The notes beneath the pieces are model-generated. The model was not told the DNA's origin. It did no database searches and saw nothing but the letters and a program-made list of their open reading frames with translations. Position numbers and translations under genes: made by a program. A stretch of DNA of 64,000 nt from positions 744,001-808,000 of the forward strand of contig NZ_JAEKFI010000001.1 of assembly GCF_016650635.1 (NCBI RefSeq), given 5' to 3'. Below are positions 17,360 to 25,263 of this stretch, in pieces (within the stretch, counting starts at the first letter, position 1; every line of letters begins with the position of its first letter). The DNA is from Pseudomonas sp. TH43. Lineage in GTDB: Bacteria > Pseudomonadota > Gammaproteobacteria > Pseudomonadales > Pseudomonadaceae.

Positions 17360-18340
17360 TCAGGTCTGAAACCATTCCTGGCGTTCGTTGAAGGTGTGGT
17401 GGATGAGTTCCACCAGCGCCTGCACTTCGGCCAGCGTTTGCGACTCGGCATTCACCGCCAGCCACGCCTGCAACTGCATCGACTCCTCGAACAATCCCGG
17501 CAATGCCACCAACCCACGGTCATAGCGGCTCATGTACATGGGCAGCAGGCCGATGCAGGCGCTGCAACGGATCATCTCCAGCATCAGCTCGTAGGACTGC
17601 ATTTGCACCACCCCGGCCAAGCGTTGTTCGACGAGGTTGTTCCACGGGCGGAAGCTGTCGATCTGACGATCGTGCTGCCATTGCACCAACATGAAATCGG
17701 CGAGATCGTCGGGGCTCTCCGGGCGCGCAGTGACGCGCGAATAGCGTTTGGCGATGTGCGGAAGGTAATCCAGTCGCGCAAGACGCTGCGGTTCGCTGGT
17801 GGCGAAAGTCGGGCCGGGATGCGCAGAGTCGCCGTGGGCGAGCCAGAGGACAATGTCGGCGCTGACCGCACGCAGGGACAACTCGCTGTCGAGAGCGATG
17901 ATCTCCAGGCGCACGCTGGCGTTGCGCCGCAGCAACGCGATCAGGTCACGACCGAGAATGTCATGCAGGATCGATTCGGCGACGGCCAGACGGATCAGCG
18001 GCTGCTCGACCACCGGCAGTTTGCGCTCGTTGGCCAGGGCGACCAGTTTTGCCTGGAGTTGCTGACCTTCGCGGGTCAGGCTCAGCGCACTGCCCTGAAA
18101 GCTGAACAAGGTATGTTTCAGCTCCTGCTCCAGTTGCGCCAATTGTTTGCGCAACAAGGTCGAACGCACATTGAGACTGCGCGCTGCCTGCATGAAACAG
18201 CCGCAACGGGCACTGACCAGAAAGTATTGCGCAACATCGCTGTCGATCGTCGCGGCGTGCGCCAGCCACGGTTCGCTGTTGTTATGTGGCCAACGAAAGT
18301 CGGCGCTGCCCTGTCGTCCTGCGGGTTCGGTGAATGACAT
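17360..18340 (-). CDS. LysR-family transcriptional regulator
   Basis: 326 residues, ATG with AGGGAG 8 bases upstream. A winged helix-turn-helix lies at ~33-90 (FLVSARCGCFMQAARSLNVRSTLLRKQLAQLEQEL, quoted in meaning as the LysR HTH), after an unusual ~30-residue leader. The substrate-binding-like domain covers ~110-310. The target is unknown. It stands right behind the nine-gene Pdt-like operon on the same strand. P. aeruginosa also carries a LysR gene (PA0701) near its equivalent operon, so it may control these genes; that is inference. A REP lies between the two. Confidence 0.87.
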   Translation of the reverse strand: MSFTEPAGRQGSADFRWPHNNSEPWLAHAATIDSDVAQYFLVSARCGCFMQAARSLNVRSTLLRKQLAQLEQELKHTLFSFQGSALSLTREGQQLQAKLVALANERKLPVVEQPLIRLAVAESILHDILGRDLIALLRRNASVRLEIIALDSELSLRAVSADIVLWLAHGDSAHPGPTFATSEPQRLARLDYLPHIAKRYSRVTARPESPDDLADFMLVQWQHDRQIDSFRPWNNLVEQRLAGVVQMQSYELMLEMIRCSACIGLLPMYMSRYDRGLVALPGLFEESMQLQAWLAVNAESQTLAEVQALVELIHHTFNERQEWFQT

Positions 18341-18384
18341 CGATGACTCCCTGTCGATCTTTGTATTTGTCTTAACGCAACTCC

Positions 18385-18478
18385 CCTGTAGGAGTGAGCC
18401 TGCTCGCGATAGCGGTGGGTCAGGTCAGTCATTGTCAACTGATCCACCGCTATCGCGAGCAGGCTCACTCCTACAGGG
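18385..18478. repeat. REP hairpin
   Basis: The arms CCTGTAGGAGTGAGCCTGCT... and the inverted copy extend about 40 bp each around a short centre near 18432. It sits after the last gene of the operon and may act as its 3' stabiliser. Confidence 0.85.
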
Positions 18479-18488
18479 GCAATGTGTG

Positions 18489-19430
18489 TCAGTTGCCCAG
18501 GACTTTGTTGAGTTCGGCGCCGTCGATGCTCAGCGTTGCGGTGTTGAGCATGCCGTCCAGATACGCTTGAGCGATTTGCTCCTGCCGCTGGCCACGCAAG
18601 GCCTGGGTCAATTGATCGCGCAATTCATCCAGCGTCGCCGTGCGCGCTGGTTGCTGCTCGGTGAGTTTGATCACATGGAAACCGGCCGCGCTTTGCACAG
18701 GGTCAGACACGGCGCCGACCTTCAGCCGAGCCACCGCACCGCGCACTTCCGGCACCAGTTGCTGCAACGGTTGCAGGCCGCTATCGCCGCCCTTTTCAGC
18801 GGTCAGGCGATCCTGCGAATACTGGGTCGCCAATACGGCAAACTCCCCCGGCGCCGCCTGCGCTTTTTTGCTCAGCTCGGTCGCTTGTTTGCGCACAGCT
18901 TCCAGACTCTGCGCATCCGGCACCGCCAGGAAAATCTGGCTGACCCGATACAGCGGCGGCGTCATCCAGTTAGCTTTGCCGGCGTCATACGCCTGCTGCA
19001 ACTCGGCCGCACTCGGATAGTCGGCGGGCACCTGGCTGACCGACTGCAAATAATCGCGAAAGACAATCTGTTCGGTCGCCGCACGGGTCTGACGCAGGAC
19101 TTCCGGGCGCTGTGCCCAACCTTGCGCGTCGGCCTGCTCCAGCACCGCTTTCTCCGCCAGTCGCGCACGAATCCAGCGCTCCAGTGCGTCACGATTGCCG
19201 CGCAGTTGCTCACGGGTCTGCTCCGGCACTGTCGCCAGCAATGTCTGCAACTCCGCAGGCGTTACCTGCTGATTACCCAAACGCGCGACCGCCGGCCCCG
19301 TAGCAACCGCCGCCAGCGGCGACGATTGCTGGGCGGCGACCGGGTCATTGCCCGGTCGCACGGCCAACGCCACGGCCACCACCAACAGCGCTACAGCGGC
19401 AGCGCTGATCACCATGGCAGGCTTTTTCAC
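18489..19430 (-). CDS. Periplasmic parvulin-type peptidyl-prolyl isomerase
   Basis: 313 residues with a GTG start that overlaps the stop of the YbjN-like gene (GTGA). One N-terminal hydrophobic segment (~5-23) acts as anchor or signal. A helical SurA-like part spans ~50-150. The parvulin domain at ~150-265 shows RVSQIFLAVPD, GGDSGLQPLQQLVPEV and AGFHVIKLTEQ. It should help fold exported proteins. It is the last gene of the operon and so may be a dedicated chaperone for outer-membrane or secreted clients of this system. It corresponds in position to PA0699 of P. aeruginosa (from memory). Confidence 0.9.
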   Translation of the reverse strand: MKKPAMVISAAAVALLVVAVALAVRPGNDPVAAQQSSPLAAVATGPAVARLGNQQVTPAELQTLLATVPEQTREQLRGNRDALERWIRARLAEKAVLEQADAQGWAQRPEVLRQTRAATEQIVFRDYLQSVSQVPADYPSAAELQQAYDAGKANWMTPPLYRVSQIFLAVPDAQSLEAVRKQATELSKKAQAAPGEFAVLATQYSQDRLTAEKGGDSGLQPLQQLVPEVRGAVARLKVGAVSDPVQSAAGFHVIKLTEQQPARTATLDELRDQLTQALRGQRQEQIAQAYLDGMLNTATLSIDGAELNKVLGN

Positions 19431-19900
19431 AGCGCGACTTCCTCTTGCTCGGTCACGGCGACTTTAGCCGTCTGTGCCGCCGCGCCGTTCTGGGCGAAGT
19501 CGCGCAGATAGACGATGAATTCCTGCAACAGGCGATCCCACAATTCGAGGTTGCCGCGCAGGTGATCGTTGCTGACCCCAGCCGCAACCACCACGTCCAT
19601 TTCCATCACCAGAAACTCGCCCTGCAATGACAGACGCGCGAAACGCCGCGAAGCATTCCATCGCTCGGCGACACCTTCGGGCAACTCGCCCTGCACCCGC
19701 AGCGCGCAGCTGAAGGTGAAATCAACGTAGCTGCCCTGCTCCACCGCCGGGTTGCCGAAACGCACGGCATAACCGATGCCCTGGCTGGCACTGAGCAACT
19801 GCACGATGCCGTTCTGCTCGGTCTGGTTGACGCGATAACCGGCCGCTTGCAGGACTTCGGTCAGGGATTGCGGGGAAACGTGGCTGATCAATTGAGTCAT
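19427..19900 (-). CDS. YbjN-domain-like protein
   Basis: 157 residues from the ATG at 19900, which has AAGGAAG eight bases upstream. An ATG at 19918 would overlap the previous stop and add six residues. Like YbjN proteins it has a ~130-residue alpha/beta layout with aromatic strands (SYVDFTFSCALRVQGE and RFARLSLQGEFLVMEMDV read in parts). No signal peptide is present, so it should be cytoplasmic. YbjN-type proteins resemble secretion chaperones and sensory proteins, but no activity is established. It is coupled to the genes on both sides. Confidence 0.78.
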   Translation of the reverse strand: MTQLISHVSPQSLTEVLQAAGYRVNQTEQNGIVQLLSASQGIGYAVRFGNPAVEQGSYVDFTFSCALRVQGELPEGVAERWNASRRFARLSLQGEFLVMEMDVVVAAGVSNDHLRGNLELWDRLLQEFIVYLRDFAQNGAAAQTAKVAVTEQEEVAL

Positions 19901-19917
19901 GACTTCTTCCTTGTTCA

Positions 19918-20547
19918 TCAGTGTGCGAGCGCCGCTTGTGGCGCATCGAATTGGGTCTTGTAGAGGTCGTCGCCAAAACCCTGGGCCAGTTCATCGAACT
20001 TGACCCGAGCGCTGCCCGCGAAGGGCTGGCGGATCTTCATCACCTCGGCCACATCGATGTTTTCGTAGGCGGTGAGGATCTGCTTGGCGACGCCGTACAT
20101 CTGCTGATTCTTGACTGAACATTGCTGCACTTGTGTGTCACGTTCAGTCAATTGCGCTTGAAGCTTAGACCGTTCTGCCTCTTTGGCACGGGCCATGACC
20201 AATAGCTCGTCATAGGCCTTTTTGAACTTGCCGGTCTGCTCGGTGCTGGCCGCGACTTGCGCCTGGGCCTGGCTGTGCAGGCTTTGCTGCTGCCCGGCCA
20301 GTTGCTCGGCAACGCCCTTGGCTTTGGCCAGTTCGGCGGTCAATTGCTTGATTTGCGCCTGCGCAGCCTTGGCCTCGTTCTGCGCCGCCAACTGCGCTGC
20401 GCTGGCCTGCGCCTGCTGACTTTGCAAGGCCTGCAACTGTTGAGTAGTGCTGCGTAACTGGGTGCGCAAGCGCTCTTCCATGCCTTCGGCACTTGCCCCG
20501 GTGGCGATCAGCAAGCCAAATCCCAGCCATAACACACGCGTTTTCAT
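19918..20547 (-). CDS. Periplasmic coiled-coil protein of unknown function
   Basis: 209 residues with GGGAGAGGG upstream of the ATG. The signal peptide ends ATGASA at about residue 20. Residues ~25-145 form a long Gln/Ala-rich coiled coil (LRSTTQQLQALQSQQAQ, repeating heptads). The C-terminal ~60 residues are more globular, with one Cys in VQQCSVKNQQMYG. The role may be scaffolding between inner and outer membranes, by analogy with other Ton/Tol-linked coiled-coil proteins. No homolog of known function is recognised. Confidence 0.8.
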   Translation of the reverse strand: MKTRVLWLGFGLLIATGASAEGMEERLRTQLRSTTQQLQALQSQQAQASAAQLAAQNEAKAAQAQIKQLTAELAKAKGVAEQLAGQQQSLHSQAQAQVAASTEQTGKFKKAYDELLVMARAKEAERSKLQAQLTERDTQVQQCSVKNQQMYGVAKQILTAYENIDVAEVMKIRQPFAGSARVKFDELAQGFGDDLYKTQFDAPQAALAH

Positions 20548-20564
20548 AACCCTCTCCCGGCGCT

Positions 20565-22265
20565 TTAGAAGCGCGTGTTGATCTCAAGCTGCAAGACGTC
20601 GATGTCGAACGGCGCGCCGTACACCGCTTCGGTGCTCAACCAGCGACCCGTTGCATAAACGTTCTTTGCCAGACCGTAGTTGCCGCCGATGAAATAGCCT
20701 TTTGCGTTGGTGCCGCCGAGGTGGAATGAGGAATCGTTGAAGCCGTCCGGCAAGGCATCCGGCTGGATGTATTTGTAGCCGGCGAACATGTTCCAGTCGC
20801 CCTGCTTCTTCAGCTCCAGCGCGCTGCCGAGGGTGAACTGCACCATCCACGCATTGGCGCCGCTTTCGATCTGGCCATTGCTGTCGAGGTTGTTGACGAT
20901 CTGCCCGGCGGAACGCTTGCGCATGTCGCCTTCGTCGTAGCTGAGGTTGTGGATGTAGTTACCCTGGCTGCGCAGTTTGAAGTCTTGCGGCAGGTCGGCA
21001 TCCCAGACCACGTTGAGGTCGAGCAAGTTGAACTCGGACGCGAGACCGACAAACTGCGGTTGTGGCGTGGTGCTCGGGTTAAGCGGGTTCGGCGTGATGT
21101 CACGCAACAGGAACACGCTGTTGCCCTTCTGCATGAACGCCGCACGCGTGCCATCGCTGTCGCAGCCCGGCGCGCCGGCCCACGGTTCGCAAGGGCTGGA
21201 GCGTTCGCCCTGGATGTCGTCGAAACGGTAGTAAGCCAACGCGCCTTTCAAGCGGTTGTTGCTGTTGATCGCCCACTTGGCGCCGACCTGCGCGCCGTAC
21301 AGCCATTTGTTGTCGCTCTCTTCCTTGTCGAAACCGTTGCTGCTGGTGGTGTCGTTGGTGTAGTCCACCGGGAACGCGCCGACGGTGCCGAACACACCCC
21401 AATCGCGGTTGAGTTTGTGGTCGAAAATCGCCGCCACGCCGTCGAAATTCAAGTCGTTGGAATACAGCATGTCGGTGGACATGAACGGGTTGGCGAAACG
21501 GCCACCGGTCAGCGTCAGTTCATCCGTCGGCTTCCAGTTCAGGTAACCCTGATCGAGCCAGATGTCCTTCTTGGCGAAACCACCGCCGAGGCTTTGCGTG
21601 GTCGACACCGGGTTGTTGTCGGAACCGGTGCCGATGCGGATGCCAGCGGTCCATTCCGGCGAGATCACTGCTTTCATGCCCAGCCGTGCGCGAATGCGGA
21701 ACTGGTTGGTGCGGTCTTCGCGGGTATTGAGCAGCGGCGGCAGGCTGGTGCTGCTGTTCGGATTGACGTCGTAGGGGCCATTGTTGTTGAGCTTGGCGAA
21801 GTCGACGATTTCGTTGCTGTTGTTATCCGAGTAGTAGCGCGATTCGTCACGCAGGCGAATGTCGCCGTCGAAGCTGATGCGCGAGGCCCAGTCCGGGAAA
21901 GTGTTCGGCGCTGCCCAGTTTTCCTGTTTGGCAGTGGCCATGACTTCGGCTTTGACCTGATCGCGGATCTGGTCACGCACAGCGGCCGGCACGTATTGCA
22001 CACGCACATCGCCCGGTGCCGCAACAGGTCCGGCGGCCACTACGGCGCTGGACGCGGCAGCCTGCTTGGCCTGCGCCGCTTCGTTCTGCGCCTGAGCGAT
22101 CAGGGCGTCGGCCTTGTCCTGTTTCAAAATGCCCTGCTCGACCAGCAAGCGGATCAGATTGATCGTGGCGTTTTCCGAGGGCGCAGGCGCTGCCACGGCC
22201 TGACCGACCAGGGTCGCAATGACCATGCCGACCGCCAGGGACAATCGATTCACGTTGGAAATCAT
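20565..22265 (-). CDS. Putative outer-membrane porin
   Basis: 566 residues from the ATG at 22265, with AAGGAG upstream. The signal peptide ends GQAVAA. The mature N-terminus has a helical Ala/Gln region (NLIRLLVEQGILKQDKADAL), which is the conserved start of the Putative_porin family. It is followed by many amphipathic strands and ends in INTRF, a terminal Phe as recognised by the BAM complex. The cargo is unknown. It lies inside the TpsB/Ton operon and might be the energised outer-membrane partner, since no TonB-dependent receptor is encoded here. Confidence 0.88.
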   Translation of the reverse strand: MISNVNRLSLAVGMVIATLVGQAVAAPAPSENATINLIRLLVEQGILKQDKADALIAQAQNEAAQAKQAAASSAVVAAGPVAAPGDVRVQYVPAAVRDQIRDQVKAEVMATAKQENWAAPNTFPDWASRISFDGDIRLRDESRYYSDNNSNEIVDFAKLNNNGPYDVNPNSSTSLPPLLNTREDRTNQFRIRARLGMKAVISPEWTAGIRIGTGSDNNPVSTTQSLGGGFAKKDIWLDQGYLNWKPTDELTLTGGRFANPFMSTDMLYSNDLNFDGVAAIFDHKLNRDWGVFGTVGAFPVDYTNDTTSSNGFDKEESDNKWLYGAQVGAKWAINSNNRLKGALAYYRFDDIQGERSSPCEPWAGAPGCDSDGTRAAFMQKGNSVFLLRDITPNPLNPSTTPQPQFVGLASEFNLLDLNVVWDADLPQDFKLRSQGNYIHNLSYDEGDMRKRSAGQIVNNLDSNGQIESGANAWMVQFTLGSALELKKQGDWNMFAGYKYIQPDALPDGFNDSSFHLGGTNAKGYFIGGNYGLAKNVYATGRWLSTEAVYGAPFDIDVLQLEINTRF

Positions 22266-22304
22266 CTGCACACAACTCCTTTTCATACAGCTCTATGAAT
22301 TCGG

Positions 22305-23009
22305 TTAACCCGGACGTCGCCCTTGCAGGGACAGGCGCACAGGCAAAGTGATGGAGGCCGGAGGCCGTTCGCTCAGGGCCGGCGCACCGCGCAGCGCGGC
22401 CAGCACTTGCGTATCAATTTCGGGATTGCCGCTGGACTTGATCAGCTCGACCCGGGTGATCTCGCCGACGCTGCTCAGCCAGACATCGGCCTGCAGCGAA
22501 AACGCCAGGTTGCGCAGGTCGGGGTTTTCACGCAGCAGACGCTGAAAAGTGAACGCCAGGAACTGGCTGTAAGTGCCGGTACCCAGTCGCCCGCCCCCGG
22601 CGCCGGCCATGCCGCCGCCCTTGCCCGCGCCGATGTTGAAAGCGTCGTTGCCGGATTGCGCATCACCGTCCATTTGCATCGGGTTAGCCAGATCGTCCGC
22701 CGGTGATGGCGGCGCTTCTTCCTCGGGCTTGACCTCTTGCGGCTCCGGCGTTGGCTCGGGCTCGACGATTTTTTCTTCCACCGGGGTTTCCGGCTCCGGC
22801 GGTTTCTCCGGCGGCGGAGGTGGCGGTGGCGGCAACGGAATGATTGTCGGCACCTTCGGCGCTTCGCGGCGGATGCCACTCACGTCGTTGGCCCACTGCC
22901 ACAGGAACCACGCGGCGAGCGCGCCGATGATCAGCCCGGCGCCCCACTTCGCGTACCGCAGCACAGGCTTCTGCACGGGCAGCGGCTCAATCGGGAGTTG
23001 TGCGGTCAT
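22305..23009 (-). CDS. TonB-like energy transducer
   Basis: 234 residues. One N-terminal helix (~22-42) is followed by a proline/glutamate-rich periplasmic spacer, with a run of eight prolines near residue 59 and a PEPxP region to ~100. A glycine-rich patch (GAGKGGGMAGAGGG) comes next. The C-terminal ~90 residues end in the TonB-type fold (VWLSSVGEITRVELIKSSGNPEID). It sits three bases after exbD. With ExbB and ExbD it should carry proton-motive force to an outer-membrane client. The spacer is shorter than in the main TonB. Confidence 0.88.
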   Translation of the reverse strand: MTAQLPIEPLPVQKPVLRYAKWGAGLIIGALAAWFLWQWANDVSGIRREAPKVPTIIPLPPPPPPPPEKPPEPETPVEEKIVEPEPTPEPQEVKPEEEAPPSPADDLANPMQMDGDAQSGNDAFNIGAGKGGGMAGAGGGRLGTGTYSQFLAFTFQRLLRENPDLRNLAFSLQADVWLSSVGEITRVELIKSSGNPEIDTQVLAALRGAPALSERPPASITLPVRLSLQGRRPG

Positions 23010-23012
23010 GAC

Positions 23013-23438
23013 TCAGCCCTGCGTCGGTTTGCCGGTCACCAGACCGACCTGAGACAGTTCGAGCCGGCGCAACAGATCCAGCACTTCAATGACTTTCTGG
23101 TATTGCACCGTCGCGTCGCCGCGCACGATCACCGGGAAATCCGGGCTCTGCGCCTTCTCGATGCGCAGGCGTTCTTCCAGCTCGGCCAGCGTCACCGGGT
23201 AGGCATCGAGGAACACCTGACCGCCGTCGTTGACCGAAATCGCCTTGGTCTTGGCCTCCGACAGCGACACCGAAGCGCTGGCCTTGGGCAAATTGATCTG
23301 AATCCCCGAGACCTGCGCGGTGGCAGTGAGGATGAACATCACCAGCACCACCATCAGCACATCGACCAACGGAGTGATGTTGATGCTGTCTACCGCGGCA
23401 TCTTCGTCATCGTCGTGGGAGGCATTTACGGACGCCAT
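23013..23438 (-). CDS. exbD: ExbD/TolR-family proton channel subunit
   Basis: 141 residues. The acidic cytoplasmic N-terminus (SHDDDEDAAVD) is followed by INITPLVDVLMVVLVMFIL. The Asp in PLVDVLM is the conserved channel aspartate. A periplasmic domain follows (VNDGGQVFLD, FPVIVRGDATVQYQKV). It pairs with the ExbB-like protein encoded 11 bp upstream and the TonB-like protein 3 bp downstream. Confidence 0.93.
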   Translation of the reverse strand: MASVNASHDDDEDAAVDSINITPLVDVLMVVLVMFILTATAQVSGIQINLPKASASVSLSEAKTKAISVNDGGQVFLDAYPVTLAELEERLRIEKAQSPDFPVIVRGDATVQYQKVIEVLDLLRRLELSQVGLVTGKPTQG

Positions 23439-23449
23439 GTCAGTGCTCC

Positions 23450-25249
23450 TCAGGCCGGTACGGAATGGTTGGCGTGATGGCCGCGCGGGTGCGACGCCTC
23501 ACTGAATTGGCTCTCGCCGTGCATCTCCGCCAGACGCGTGATGAACTCGTCGACGAACACGCGCATGTCAGCGCTGACTTCCTTGTTGCGGGTGATCAGG
23601 CAGTTGTAGCCAAACAGCGCCGGGATCGCGACGAACAGGCCCATGGCGGTGGCGAGCAAGGCGGCGGCCATGCCCGGGGCAATCGCATTGATGTTGACGT
23701 CGCCGGCCATCGCCGTGCCGAGGAACACCACCATGATCCCCATCACCGTACCGAGCAGACCGATGTATGGGCCACCGGCGATGGCGTTGGACAGGGTCGA
23801 GAGTTTTGAGCTGAGTGCCTGATTTTCGCGAGTGCGCACGCCGTCCATCGAGCAGCGGATCGCTTCGATGGTGGCCGCTGAAACCGACGAGGTATCGGCG
23901 CCCTGTTCGCGGCGAGTGCGGATCTCTTTCACCGCTACCAGATAGAGGCGCCACAGCGGCGAATGCTGCAAACGCTGGGCGAGTTGCGCGTCGTCGGCGA
24001 ACATCTCCAGACGCGTGCCGACCTTGGCGAACTGCACGCGGAAGTCTTCGTTGGCCTTACTGACGCGGCCTAGGGTGCGGTTCTTGCGCAGCATGATGAT
24101 CCACGACTGGAACATCATCAGCACCAGCACGGCAATGATCACCCAAGCGTCGATGGGCACGGCGTTGAGCAGGAAGCCGAGGCTGCCGAAACCGAAACCG
24201 GATTGTTCTTCATCGACGCCGTAAGCAACCAGTTTCGACTCGGCGCCTTGCGAAGTGGCATCGGCCAGCAACAGCGGCGCCGGACGGGCGACTTTCGACA
24301 GGCGCAGTTCGTCGATGGCACCTACGAACGGTTGATAAGGGCTTTCGTGCAGGTCAGCACCGATGGCCATGACCGAATTGAACGCCGGCATGGCTTGCGC
24401 CAGTGTCGCGCCTTCGCGACCGTTGATGTACAGGGTGACTTTGGAGCCTTCGGCGGTCAGCGCGACGTGCTGCCATTGGCCGGGATTCAGCAGTTGCGTG
24501 GCGATGGCGCGCTGGCCGTCGATTTCCACGAATGGCACGCCCTGATTGACACCGATCAGCAAGCTGTTGGCACCTTCACGACGCGCCAGAATCAGTTGCT
24601 CGCCATTGGCCTGATCCAGGCGCAGCCAGGCACTGAAGGTGAACGCACTGCCAGCGTTGTGCTGGAGCGATGGACTGGCCGGCAGCAGCAACGGCTGGTT
24701 GCTGAACTGCAAGGCTCGCCCGACAACGCCGTCAATCGCCGCACCGGTCGCACTTTGCGCGGTGTTGCCGTAGGCAGTGGTGTCTTTGGCGGGAGTGCCG
24801 GTGGCGCCGTCGAAGTGATAGAGCGCGGTGTAATTCGGGTCGAAGGTCAACTGACCGTTGCCGGTCGCCGGGGCCTTTTGGTTGCCGTAGTACATCCAGA
24901 TGTCCTGGCGCTGACCGCCCTCGACATTCGGCACATCGACCCAGATCAGCGCCATGCCCATCAGCGCGTCGAAGCTTTCGATCTGGTGGTTGAGCACGGT
25001 CTTGTCATCGGCGGCGACGAAGCGCAGATCCGAGCCATCGTCCTTGACGCCATCGAAGGTGAAATTGCCGGTGTGCAGGCGCACCAACAGCGCGGTGCGG
25101 CCCAATGGCTGATTGATCGCCGCGCCCTGCGGCGTGGTGTCGACGGCGATCTGTTTGCGGTAATGCCAGTCGTCCTGCCACCAGGCCTGAGCCGTGGCCG
25201 GGAGCACGAAGCCCAGGCAGATCAACAACGAAAGGAAGAGGCGCTGCAT
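23450..25249 (-). CDS. ExbB/TolQ proton channel fused to DUF2341 and LamG-like domains
   Basis: 599 residues from the ATG at 25249. The signal peptide ends ATAQA at ~20. Residues ~22-120 match the DUF2341 start (WWQDDWHYRKQIAVDT, DLRFV, WMYYGN). Residues ~150-320 form a concanavalin/LamG-type beta domain (ALYHFDG, FTFSAWLRL, WQHVALTAEGSKVTLYING). The C-terminal ~250 residues are MotA/TolQ/ExbB, with one helix at ~357-378 and the signature GPYIGLLGTVMGIMVVF, then AALLATAMGLFVAIPA. An ordinary ExbB has about 240 residues, so the periplasmic extension more than doubles the protein. It may sense or bind glycans or peptides on the outside of the motor. P. aeruginosa PA0693 (exbB2) appears equivalent. 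Confidence 0.9.
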   Translation of the reverse strand: MQRLFLSLLICLGFVLPATAQAWWQDDWHYRKQIAVDTTPQGAAINQPLGRTALLVRLHTGNFTFDGVKDDGSDLRFVAADDKTVLNHQIESFDALMGMALIWVDVPNVEGGQRQDIWMYYGNQKAPATGNGQLTFDPNYTALYHFDGATGTPAKDTTAYGNTAQSATGAAIDGVVGRALQFSNQPLLLPASPSLQHNAGSAFTFSAWLRLDQANGEQLILARREGANSLLIGVNQGVPFVEIDGQRAIATQLLNPGQWQHVALTAEGSKVTLYINGREGATLAQAMPAFNSVMAIGADLHESPYQPFVGAIDELRLSKVARPAPLLLADATSQGAESKLVAYGVDEEQSGFGFGSLGFLLNAVPIDAWVIIAVLVLMMFQSWIIMLRKNRTLGRVSKANEDFRVQFAKVGTRLEMFADDAQLAQRLQHSPLWRLYLVAVKEIRTRREQGADTSSVSAATIEAIRCSMDGVRTRENQALSSKLSTLSNAIAGGPYIGLLGTVMGIMVVFLGTAMAGDVNINAIAPGMAAALLATAMGLFVAIPALFGYNCLITRNKEVSADMRVFVDEFITRLAEMHGESQFSEASHPRGHHANHSVPA

Positions 25250-25263
25250 GAACGTGCTCCTTG

